Positions 35,313 through 42,881 of a stretch of 64,000 bases of DNA are shown here, piece after piece (within the stretch, counting starts at the first letter, position 1; the number at the start of each line of letters is the position of its first letter). This DNA is from Paenibacillus faecalis. GTDB lineage: Bacteria > Bacillota > Bacilli > Paenibacillales > Paenibacillaceae. A program made the translations under genes and the position numbers. Location of the stretch: the NCBI RefSeq assembly GCF_900289175.1, contig NZ_LT985747.1:2505709-2569708 (forward strand), in the 5' to 3' direction. A model generated the notes under the pieces. The model ran no database searches. It was not told the origin of the DNA and saw nothing but the letters and a program-made list of their open reading frames with translations.

Positions 35313-36443
35313 TTACATTTCTCTCCAGAATTGATCCGGATCATCGATAATCACATCTTCATAATTGCAAACAACTTCTTGAATTCCTACGGGCTCATCA
35401 AAATCAAAAGAGTGCCATTCATTCATATCCGGAGGGCCAAAATTAACCTTCAATTTCTTGTCTGTCACATCAAATATCATACTTCTGAGCGTTCCCATTC
35501 CACTTGAATAAAAATGACAGCATGGGCCAAAAGGATATTTTGTCGACATTAAGTTCATAATCTTTTCATGATCAACGTTTGGTGCTTCCCGCAATAAAGT
35601 ATTCCATACAGCGGTATAACGCATTTCCGAATGCCAAAAATGATATTCATCGAATTCTTGCATCTCATTGCTCACATAGTGATTGGTAGCCAGGATTAGA
35701 TCACCCACCGGTTTACGTTCAGTTATTTTTTTCTTGTGCGAAGAGAAACTTGCAATTTCGAAGATGGATGCATTATTAGAAGCATCTGCGACCAAAATAT
35801 TCGCATTAGTACATACATGCATCTCTTCAAGCAAGCACCTGGCTTCATATACATCTTTACAGCGATCCAGAAGAGCCCGAATGGCAATCCAGAACTCACA
35901 TCCATGACCTTCCAGAGGTTTTAAATATGCGGTGCTCGACATGGTAACGACGAGTCCATGTTCATTCATACCATCCATTCGTCCGGCATTTTGCAATGAA
36001 AAGCCCATATGCTTGGGTTTTCCTTTTACACGGGTAATGCACAAACTTCTCTCATCTCTTACAAAATACTCATAACTTCTCCCAACATAAAAGTGCCCAT
36101 CACTTGTATTTGAAGGAAGAACGGCGAATTGACAGCAATTCGGTGCGGTATGAAATGAATTGGCGTAACATAATATTTTTTCCGGTTCCGTATTTATTTC
36201 ATCGGCAAATCCCTGTATTTCCTCCGTAAACCCAGGACATATTTTATCAATCATCATCATTCTTTTATGGGCCTCTGACGGACAAAGAAAATCCTGTCCT
36301 TCCATAGGAGTAATATAGTAGTCAATATCCTCCGGATAATGCTCCTTAAATGTAATCGCCCTTTGCTTGCCTACCTCATAGTGGGTTCCTTCTGTGACGA
36401 GGATATCAAAAATCATCGGTTCTTTATTATCGCTATTTTCCAT
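35313..36443 (-). CDS. C45 / penicillin acyltransferase-like Ntn hydrolase
   Basis: A self-processing N-terminal-nucleophile amidase family member of 376 residues. AUG at 36443 follows AAAGGGTGAG; the longer frame to 36488 lacks a ribosome site. The likely nucleophile is Cys104 in APNCCQFAVLP, followed by the family's GHFYVGRSYEYF and NEHGLVVTMSS segments. Relatives hydrolyse or transfer acyl groups on amide bonds, for instance isopenicillin N acyltransferase. No signal peptide is seen, so it should act in the cytoplasm. It is its own transcription unit just upstream of the NRPS operon. A role in acyl removal or transfer on the product, or in immunity, is possible; simple proximity is the only evidence. 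Confidence 0.8.
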   Translation of the reverse strand: MENSDNKEPMIFDILVTEGTHYEVGKQRAITFKEHYPEDIDYYITPMEGQDFLCPSEAHKRMMMIDKICPGFTEEIQGFADEINTEPEKILCYANSFHTAPNCCQFAVLPSNTSDGHFYVGRSYEYFVRDERSLCITRVKGKPKHMGFSLQNAGRMDGMNEHGLVVTMSSTAYLKPLEGHGCEFWIAIRALLDRCKDVYEARCLLEEMHVCTNANILVADASNNASIFEIASFSSHKKKITERKPVGDLILATNHYVSNEMQEFDEYHFWHSEMRYTAVWNTLLREAPNVDHEKIMNLMSTKYPFGPCCHFYSSGMGTLRSMIFDVTDKKLKVNFGPPDMNEWHSFDFDEPVGIQEVVCNYEDVIIDDPDQFWREM

Positions 36444-36592
36444 AAGACTCACCCTTTCTGCCGGTAATTGACTGATTTTGTAATTCACTATGCATATTTT
36501 ACTATATAATAAATTTATTACAAATTTTATTGTTTACGGCTTAGCAGACACCACACCATGGGGCCAACGCCTGCATATGCGGCTCCTTGCAC

Positions 36593-37465
36593 ACATGCTA
36601 TAACAAACAAATGGGGTGTCTTTAGGTCACGGACCTAAAGACACCCCATTATTATATAGAGCAATTTTTTAGTTCATTTTCAAGTATATATACTATTTTG
36701 CTTAGTAGAAAATCCGGTTAGCACCGTTGTATTTAGGTCCCCAATAGGAGCTGTTTAAGCTGTCAATCTTGACTCCGCTATTTGTAGCAGAAATAAATTT
36801 GTTGTCTCCGATATAAATGCCTACATGAGATGTTGAAACCTTATTGGTAATAAAAAATACGAGATCACCTGGTTTAAGATTGCTCTTTGAAACCGGTTTT
36901 CCTGAATTGTTGTGCATCGATTGGGAACTGTGCGGCAGGTTAACACCCATTTTTCCATATACATATTTTACATATCCAGAACAATCGAATCCGGTGGAAG
37001 GTGACGAGCCTCCCCACGTATATTTTGTCCCAAGGTACTGCTTAGCTATAGATACGACCTGATTTCCTTTGGAAGCGGAAGTGTTATGTACAGGTGCAGT
37101 CCAGGCAGGAGCGTAATTTTTTCCATTGGTGCTGATGATCGCAATTTTGTTTTTAGCATCCCACTTCAACGTATAGCCAAACGTTTCAGATACAAATCGA
37201 ACAGGAACGAAAGCGCGACCGTTCACAATGCGCATGCTAGTATCCATCACCACTTGTTTCGAACCAACCATAGCGATATTAGATCCAGATTTCAGAACAA
37301 TGGTGGTACTTCCCTTTTTAATCGTTACTTTGGATTTCGAAGAGCTGAGCTTTTCATACTTCACACTTGCCCCCATCTTCTCAGCAACCATTCGGACAGG
37401 CACTTGGGTAAATCCTTTACTGTCGATAAATGGTTGTTCATCTGGAAAAGAAACCAGAGAATCGT
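36593..37465 (-). repeat. Right copy of the direct repeat flanking the cluster
   Basis: This intact source sequence matches, block by block, the decayed copy at 4138-4480. It includes the 3' flank, the terminator hairpin and most of the NlpC/P60 gene. The two copies have the same orientation and lie about 32 kb apart. Confidence 0.85.
36613..36647 (-). terminator. Terminator of the NlpC/P60 gene
   Basis: GGGGTGTCTTTAGGTC pairs perfectly with GACCTAAAGACACCCC (16 base pairs, three-base loop). T runs are modest on the minus strand (ATTTGTTTG) and stronger but more distant on the plus strand. Confidence 0.65.
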
Positions 37466-37577
37466 TAATTTGTACCTTGACGGAAGATGTAGCAGCACTC
37501 GCATAATCAGGGCTAAGAATTAAAGCTGAGGCAACAATGGCCCCTGAGAGTAAAACGGATTTCAGTAAGTTATTCAT
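36702..37577 (-). CDS. Secreted NlpC/P60 endopeptidase with copper-amine-oxidase-like N-domain
   Basis: AUG at 37577 follows GGAGGACGACATC, giving 291 residues. The longer frame (to 37685) lacks a ribosome site and would bury the signal peptide (LLSGAIVASALILSPDYASA). Residues about 30-150 form a Cu_amine_oxidN1-like domain (FIDSKGFTQVPVRMVAEKMG and GRAFVPVRFVSETFG), common in Paenibacillus surface proteins. The rest is NlpC/P60 with the cysteine in FDCSGYV and His in TSHVGIYIG. It probably cleaves D-gamma-glutamyl-diaminopimelate links in peptidoglycan outside the cell. It lies next to the cluster by position only. A decayed copy stands on the other side of the cluster. Confidence 0.92.
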   Translation of the reverse strand: MNNLLKSVLLSGAIVASALILSPDYASAATSSVKVQINDSLVSFPDEQPFIDSKGFTQVPVRMVAEKMGASVKYEKLSSSKSKVTIKKGSTTIVLKSGSNIAMVGSKQVVMDTSMRIVNGRAFVPVRFVSETFGYTLKWDAKNKIAIISTNGKNYAPAWTAPVHNTSASKGNQVVSIAKQYLGTKYTWGGSSPSTGFDCSGYVKYVYGKMGVNLPHSSQSMHNNSGKPVSKSNLKPGDLVFFITNKVSTSHVGIYIGDNKFISATNSGVKIDSLNSSYWGPKYNGANRIFY

Positions 37578-37887
37578 GATGTCGTCCTCCTTGTTGCTTC
37601 CGAGGTTAGTTGACGGATTCGGAAAAGAGGGATTTCCTAGTTTACTCAGTAAACATTCACCCCGATAAAATCTCCCCCGTACCAAACGTTTTGCATGTTT
37701 GGATTCAGCACTTATAAACCAAGTTATCCATTATAAAGTAACATAGCCAGCAGTTAGATTTAAGGCAAAATTGTGTCCATTTTATGAAAATATGAATAGA
37801 TTGTAACTTTTAAAGGTCAAATTGAAACTTTTTCGATACTTATATGACTTGATACTCATATATAGAAATTTCCATGTGTAATCTGTA

Positions 37888-37917
37888 TTGACTTTTTCCA
37901 GTGAGCCACTGTATATT
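37888..37917 (+). promoter_or_regulatory. Promoter of the MutS2-like leader transcript
   Basis: TTGACT (37888-37893), 18-base spacer, TATATT (37912-37917). Transcription should start near 37924, about 410 bases before the gene. Confidence 0.6.
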
Positions 37918-37948
37918 GAGATTATCCCCTCTAAAAGGAGAAATTTTG

Positions 37949-37972
37949 ATGTCGGTGAGCGTTCTTAACTAA
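37949..37972 (+). CDS. Putative leader peptide MSVSVLN
   Basis: A seven-codon ORF (MSVSVLN) directly at the head of the predicted transcript, with AAAAGGAG at 37933-37940. It ends just before AGATTGAAAA (37985-37994), which can pair with TTTTCAATCT (38044-38053). A ribosome halted here could prevent that pairing. The ribosome site and spacing are good, but such a short ORF could be chance. Confidence 0.45.
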   Translation: MSVSVLN

Positions 37973-38037
37973 CCAAATTTCATAAGATTGAAAAGACTTC
38001 TTTTTTTCATGGCCGTTTTGGCTATGTTTATTTAGTT

Positions 38038-38088
38038 ATGGTTTTTTCAATCTATGCAATTAGTTTAAGAACTGCGGATATCAATTGA
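38038..38088 (+). CDS. Possible second leader ORF MVFSIYAISLRTADIN
   Basis: A 16-codon ORF whose FSIYAIS resembles the FSIFVIS stretch of ErmC/ErmA-type leader peptides as I recall them, where macrolide-bound ribosomes stall. No clear ribosome binding site precedes it, so it may not be translated. It is reported because it lies between a promoter and two terminators. Confidence 0.25.
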   Translation: MVFSIYAISLRTADIN

Positions 38089-38122
38089 AGCCCGGGGTCT
38101 ATCCTGTTGTGGCGTCTTTTTC

Positions 38123-38154
38123 AGTCCGTGCTGAGTTCAGCACGGACTTTTTTT
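38123..38154 (+). terminator. Leader terminator 1 before the MutS2-like gene
   Basis: AGTCCGTGCTG / CAGCACGGACT stem with a four-base loop, followed by seven T. Confidence 0.85.
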
Positions 38155-38234
38155 GAAATATTAAACAGCGCATGTAGCGTACTGTTTTCTTTATTTCTTG
38201 ATCAAGACGATCCATTATAGGTAGACCGCTATTA

Positions 38235-38273
38235 GGCAGAGAGCGAACCTAGGTTCACTCTCTGCCTTTTTTT
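38235..38273 (+). terminator. Leader terminator 2 before the MutS2-like gene
   Basis: GGCAGAGAG / CTCTCTGCC with an inner GAACC/GGTTC stem and a single mismatch, followed by seven T. It ends 60 bases before the gene start. Confidence 0.85.
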
Positions 38274-38333
38274 GTTGTCTGCGGGCTGTTAAGGGCAACT
38301 GTAAAACAAACACACAAAGGAGATGTTTTTAAA

Positions 38334-40337
38334 ATGAATTTAGATGCAATGAAAATATTACAGTACGACAAGGTTCAAGCCGATCTGGAACGCTTCGCCA
38401 TTTCTTACCTCGGGAAACAACATATTCGAGAAATGACCCCTCTCACCGAAATGAAAGTAATCCGGCACAGGCTGGATGAAACGTCTGAAGCGAGCGTACT
38501 ACTCCGTGCAGGAGCAAGTATCCCCATCCCTTCCTTGGATGGAATCGAACCCGTTCAGCAGCTGCTCGGTACCGGTTATGTTCTTACCGAACGTGATTTC
38601 ATGCATGTTCAGCAATTTCTACGCAGCTGCAGACAGCTCATACGTTATATGGCTACAAAAAGCGAAATGGCTCCAACCATCGCTTCATACGCCTCTTCAA
38701 TGTATGAACTCCCTTCACTGCTGTCTGAAATTGAACGTTGTATTTATAACGGTCGTGTTGTGGATGGCGCGAGCAAGGAGCTCGCAAAAGTCCGCAAAAA
38801 AATAACCGTATCCGAAGAAAGAATCAAGCGCAAACTCGACAGTTTGCTAAACAGACATCGATCGATTATGCAGGAAAGCCTGATCAGCAAGCGTAATGGA
38901 AGGTATGTTCTGCCGATTAAGAAAGAACACCGTAAACTGATAAAAGGAATCGTACTGGATGAATCAGCAAGCGGACAAACGGTTTATATTGAGCCGAGTG
39001 ATGTGGCCAGCCTGCAGCATGAACTGAGCTTTTTGCATACCGAAGAAGCCCTGGAAGAAACCAAAGTGCTCAGTGAATTGACCGAATTGGCTGAAAAATA
39101 CAGTTATGAGCTGAAGCTAAATACCGACACCGTAGGCCAATATGACTTTATTATCGCCAGAGGGAAATATGCTTTGTCCATCGGAGGACGAAACGTAAAG
39201 CTGAACGATCAAGGGGTTATATCATTCAAGCAAGCGATCCATCCTCTGGTCGGTCCAGGTATGGTTCCGGTTGATTTTGCAATCGGGGAAAGCTATAACT
39301 CCCTGATTATTACCGGTCCCAATACAGGGGGCAAAACTTTGACACTCAGAACCGTCGGTCTGTTAACGATGATGGTTCAGTCTGGCCTGCTCATTCCTGT
39401 TCAGGAAAATAGCCAATGCAGCATATATGAGCAGATCTCCGTCGACATCGGTGACGGTCAAAGCATTGAACATGCACTCAGCACCTTTTCAGCTCACATC
39501 AAAAACGTCAATCATATTTTACAAACGGCCGATGATAAAACGCTGATTTTACTGGACGAAATGGCTTCAGGCACAGACCCCGGTGAAGGGATCGGACTTT
39601 CTATCGCGGTGCTGGAGGAGCTTCATCGCCGCAGGGCAACCGTTATAGTGACAACACATTTTACTGAAATTAAAAATTTCGCACGAGTTACGCCGGGATT
39701 CGAAAATGCACGAATGGAGTTTGACACCGAAACACTGGAACCGAAATACCGCTTGAAAATCGGGGAAGCCGGCGAAAGTTATGCACTTGTTATTGCAGAG
39801 AAGCTGGGCATTCCTGCTGCCATCATTTCCCGCTCGCGAGAAATATCTGAAGCTGGAGTTGGACATGAAAATACGATCTTTTCAAAGGTTCCCTCCAGCG
39901 CGAATGACGAGAACAATCGTGACGCTCATCCTGACCAAGCAAGCAGCGTACCGCTTCATGTATCCAAGCCAGATCGCCTTGATGAAGGAAACCCAGTGAA
40001 AACTGCTCACAGCATAGAACAGGTTGAGGGCAATGCTCATAAGCCCAACCCTCAAGCTTTTGCGCTTGGAGACAGTGTGTACGTTTCGTCCCTTAACAGA
40101 ACTGGGATTGTTTGTGAACTTCAAGATTCACGCGGGATGGTAGGCGTTATGATTCAAAAACAGAAAATCAAAATCAATCACAAACGTCTCAAGCTGCATA
40201 TTTCGGGCAAAGATCTGTATCCTGATGACTATGATCTGGATATCGTGTTTGAGACCAAAGAAAACCGTAAAAAACGGAAGCTGATGAGCCGCAAGCATGT
40301 GGAAGGGCTGACCATTGAAACCAAACCCGATCATTAA
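38334..40337 (+). CDS. MutS2-like ATPase lacking the Smr domain
   Basis: The protein has 667 residues, against about 785 for MutS2. The N-terminal lever/clamp and core resemble MutS2 (KRNGRYVLPIKKEHRKLIKG, then VLDESASGQTVYIEPS). Walker A is GPNTGGKT at 328-335, and Walker B is LILLDE (404-409) followed by MASGTDPGEG and TTHFTEIK. After the ATPase the long coiled coil is replaced by a polar linker (about 520-575). A KOW-like stretch (ALGDSVYVSSLNRTGIVCEL) remains, and the chain ends without the Smr nuclease domain. B. subtilis MutS2 is known to act on collided ribosomes, and Smr-less relatives may split or rescue ribosomes. The attenuator-like leader points to induction by translation stress. 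That is inference; a DNA role is not excluded. Ribosome site AAAGGAG. Confidence 0.85.
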   Translation: MNLDAMKILQYDKVQADLERFAISYLGKQHIREMTPLTEMKVIRHRLDETSEASVLLRAGASIPIPSLDGIEPVQQLLGTGYVLTERDFMHVQQFLRSCRQLIRYMATKSEMAPTIASYASSMYELPSLLSEIERCIYNGRVVDGASKELAKVRKKITVSEERIKRKLDSLLNRHRSIMQESLISKRNGRYVLPIKKEHRKLIKGIVLDESASGQTVYIEPSDVASLQHELSFLHTEEALEETKVLSELTELAEKYSYELKLNTDTVGQYDFIIARGKYALSIGGRNVKLNDQGVISFKQAIHPLVGPGMVPVDFAIGESYNSLIITGPNTGGKTLTLRTVGLLTMMVQSGLLIPVQENSQCSIYEQISVDIGDGQSIEHALSTFSAHIKNVNHILQTADDKTLILLDEMASGTDPGEGIGLSIAVLEELHRRRATVIVTTHFTEIKNFARVTPGFENARMEFDTETLEPKYRLKIGEAGESYALVIAEKLGIPAAIISRSREISEAGVGHENTIFSKVPSSANDENNRDAHPDQASSVPLHVSKPDRLDEGNPVKTAHSIEQVEGNAHKPNPQAFALGDSVYVSSLNRTGIVCELQDSRGMVGVMIQKQKIKINHKRLKLHISGKDLYPDDYDLDIVFETKENRKKRKLMSRKHVEGLTIETKPDH

Positions 40338-40350
40338 AGGAGACCTAACA

Positions 40351-40866
40351 ATGATAAGAACAGAACAAGTCCAAGACTACGTGCAAGTGAAACAAATGCT
40401 AATCAAGGCATTTCAGAGTGAAGCGGAGTCACGACTCGTTGAACACATTCGCAGTTCCCCAGATTTTATTCCGCAGTGGTCTATTGTATCGGAAACAGAT
40501 GGGATTATTACCGGACATATCATGCTCAGTTTAGGTGAGGTAATAGACGATAATCGATCCTATCGAGTAGCTTGCCTTGCACCACTCGCTGTAGATCCAG
40601 CCTATCAGCGTAAAGGAATCGGCGGAGAATTGATCAGGGAAGCTTTACGCAGATGCCCTCAGTTTGACATTCCATTCGTATTTCTGATCGGGCATCCTTC
40701 GTACTATCCGCGTTTTGGGTTTGTTACCGCAGCCCATTACGGCTTTCAATTAAAGCAGTTCGAGGTCCCAGCGGAGGTTTTTATGGTGTACGAAATAGAA
40801 GAAGGCGCTCTTAATCGTCTAAAGGGCGAGCTTCGCTATTCCAAAGCCTTTTTGGAGTTGGAATGA
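40351..40866 (+). CDS. GNAT family N-acetyltransferase (YhbS-like)
   Basis: AUG at 40351 follows AAAGGAG; the frame from 40315 overlaps the previous gene and lacks a site. The protein has 171 residues. The acetyl-CoA binding segment is LAVDPAYQRKGIGGELIREA, and FLIGHPSYYPRFGFVTA is typical of the YhbS subgroup. The substrate is unknown. It is 13 bases downstream of the MutS2-like gene and should share its regulated transcript, so it may modify a drug or a ribosomal component. That idea rests on context only. Confidence 0.85.
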   Translation: MIRTEQVQDYVQVKQMLIKAFQSEAESRLVEHIRSSPDFIPQWSIVSETDGIITGHIMLSLGEVIDDNRSYRVACLAPLAVDPAYQRKGIGGELIREALRRCPQFDIPFVFLIGHPSYYPRFGFVTAAHYGFQLKQFEVPAEVFMVYEIEEGALNRLKGELRYSKAFLELE

Positions 40867-40991
40867 ATCATTTTCATATGATGTTATTAGCTGCCTTTTA
40901 GCGATCAGCACCCTATCCAAATTTGTAGCATTGCCTGCGGCAAATGTTGTACAATATAGCTTAAATGACTATTTGAAGGATGGTTTTCAAC

Positions 40992-41855
40992 ATGTATGTA
41001 GCCGATGATTGGAAAGATTATGAAGTAATAGATACGGGAGGCGGAGAAAAACTTGAGCGCTGGGGCGATATCATTCTGCGACGGCCGGACCCGCAGATCA
41101 TATGGCCGTTAAACAATGACAGCGGAGTATGGAGAAACGTACACGGCCATTATCACCGCAGCTCATCAGGCGGTGGTAGCTGGGAAATGAAAAAACAGCT
41201 GCCTGAGCGCTGGAGCATCTCCTATGACAAGCTTAAATTCCATATTCGTCCCACGAACTTTAAACATACCGGACTTTTTCCCGAGCAAGCGGCGAACTGG
41301 CGCTGGATGATGGATAAAATTGCAAGCGCAGGCCGACCCATCCGTGTGCTGAATCTGTTTGCTTATACTGGAGGAGCCTCTGTTGCCGCCGCCTATGCCG
41401 GTGCACAAGTCGTTCATGTCGATGCCGCCAAAGGTATGGTGCAATGGGCTAAGGAAAACCTGGCGTTATCCGGCCTGGCGGACCGTCCTGTCCGATTCAT
41501 CACCGATGATGTGTTCAAGTTTGTACAGCGTGAAATACGTCGCGGCAATAAATACGAAGCGATCATTATGGACCCTCCTTCCTACGGCCGGGGACCTGGT
41601 GGAGAAACATGGAAGCTAGAGCAAAGTCTGTATCCGTTCTTGAACAGCTGCCTTGAGATCATGTCAGACAAACCGCTTTTTATGCTGATTAACTCCTATA
41701 CAACAGGCATTTCCCCTACCGTATTAAAAAACATGCTGTCCATGACCATGCAGCCGAAATACGGTGGTAAAATCAGCGCGGGTGAAATCGGCCTGCCGAT
41801 CACCAGATCCGGACTCCACCTGCCTTGCGGAATATTGGGACGATGGGAGTCCTAA
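40992..41855 (+). CDS. Class I SAM-dependent rRNA methyltransferase (RlmI/RlmK-like)
   Basis: AUG at 40992 is preceded by AAGGATGG; an AUG at 40980 lies inside that site. The protein has 287 residues. The SAM-binding motif is VLNLFAYTGGASVAAAYAGA followed by the acidic D in VHVDAAKG. The catalytic-type motif IIMDPPSYGRG is that of 23S rRNA cytosine/guanine methyltransferases. It lacks a PUA domain at the N-terminus. The pseudouridine synthase gene begins directly after its stop, suggesting an RNA-modification pair. The target nucleotide is not deducible. Confidence 0.85.
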   Translation: MYVADDWKDYEVIDTGGGEKLERWGDIILRRPDPQIIWPLNNDSGVWRNVHGHYHRSSSGGGSWEMKKQLPERWSISYDKLKFHIRPTNFKHTGLFPEQAANWRWMMDKIASAGRPIRVLNLFAYTGGASVAAAYAGAQVVHVDAAKGMVQWAKENLALSGLADRPVRFITDDVFKFVQREIRRGNKYEAIIMDPPSYGRGPGGETWKLEQSLYPFLNSCLEIMSDKPLFMLINSYTTGISPTVLKNMLSMTMQPKYGGKISAGEIGLPITRSGLHLPCGILGRWES

Positions 41856-41856
41856 C

Positions 41857-42585
41857 ATGAGCAATCTGAAGCGCAGCTATCCTGAAGTCCCGATTATATA
41901 TGAGGACAACCATCTCCTTGGTGTCAACAAACCGGTAAACATCCCCTCTCAGGAGGATGCCTCCGGTGATCCCGATATGCTCACGATTCTCAAAGAAGAC
42001 ATCAAGGTTCGGTACAATAAACCAGGAAACGTATACCTCGGGCTTGTTCATCGACTGGACCGCCCTGTTGGCGGCGCTATGGTTTTCGCTAAAACCTCCA
42101 AAGCCGCATCCCGTTTATCGGAATCGGTTCGAAACAGAAGCTTCCGCAAGCTGTATGCGGCCATCGTCCATGGCAAGCCTAAACAGCCAGCAGGTAGACT
42201 GGTGAATTGGCTATATAAGAACAATCGAACCAATACCGTTCGTGTTGTTCCTAAAGGAACAGAAGGCTCCAAGGAAGCGATCCTTGATTACACCGTACTT
42301 GCTACCGAGAAAGGATTGAGCCTTGTTCTGGTGGAACTCCATACCGGGAGACCACATCAGATCAGAGTTCAGCTCAGTCATGCCGGCTACCCGCTGTACG
42401 GTGATCAAAGATACGGCAAAGGGATAAGCAGCCCCGGCCAACAGATTGCCCTATGGTCGGTGTTTGTTGGACTTCCCCATCCTGTAAGCAAGGAAGAGAT
42501 CAGAATTGAATCCATTCCGCCGGCATCGCATCCGTGGGATCTGTTCCCTCAAGACCCTTTAATCCGGGAAATAAAAAGCTATTGA
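41857..42585 (+). CDS. RluA-family pseudouridine synthase
   Basis: AUG at 41857 is one base after the previous stop, with GGGAG in the preceding codons. The protein has 242 residues. The family signature with the catalytic aspartate is LVHRLDRPVGGAMVFAKT. IYEDNHLLGVNKPVNIPSQ starts the fold, and HTGRPHQIRVQLSHAGYPL with GDQRYGK follows. It converts uridine to pseudouridine in rRNA or tRNA. There is no S4 domain, so it resembles the shorter RluA/YlyB-like members. Confidence 0.9.
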   Translation: MSNLKRSYPEVPIIYEDNHLLGVNKPVNIPSQEDASGDPDMLTILKEDIKVRYNKPGNVYLGLVHRLDRPVGGAMVFAKTSKAASRLSESVRNRSFRKLYAAIVHGKPKQPAGRLVNWLYKNNRTNTVRVVPKGTEGSKEAILDYTVLATEKGLSLVLVELHTGRPHQIRVQLSHAGYPLYGDQRYGKGISSPGQQIALWSVFVGLPHPVSKEEIRIESIPPASHPWDLFPQDPLIREIKSY

Positions 42586-42591
42586 CAGCAT

Positions 42592-42628
42592 AACACCGAA
42601 ATCCATTTCATGGGTTTCGGTGTTTTAA
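42592..42628 (+). terminator. Terminator after the pseudouridine synthase gene
   Basis: AACACCGAAA / TTTCGGTGTT stem (42592-42624), followed by TTAAATTTAAAC. The rest of the gap to 42881 shows no gene. Confidence 0.7.
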
Positions 42629-42881
42629 ATTTAAACATTTATTATAAATTTGTCTCCCTGCAATAGACAAATTTGTCCTTTACATTTTTTATTGATTATT
42701 TAAAAATAGTAATTGTAAACACCAAATCGACCCATTCTTGGACATGGATATAGACTCTCTTAGAGTTTATATAGCATAATTTAGCAACGATACCGATCTA
42801 AGGGGGTGATATCCAGCACGAACTCGTGTAGATAAGCTAGTATTCATGCAGCTAATTTTAAAATCCAAGGAGGTTTGGTTA

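Noticed and set aside
4603..36443. Assignment as a known colibactin, zwittermicin or paenilamicin cluster
   Set aside because: Only the Asn initiation and peptidase logic agree; substrate codes, PanD, AT type and domain order do not.
36507..36520. Palindrome TAATAAATTTATTA upstream of the C45 gene as an operator
   Set aside because: Pure A/T palindromes of this length occur easily in A+T-rich promoter regions, and no matching second site or regulator gene is near.
37086..37523. Plus-strand open frame of 145 residues inside the NlpC/P60 gene
   Set aside because: Antisense shadow of a well-supported secreted protein, and it reads the same repeat as 4235-4531.
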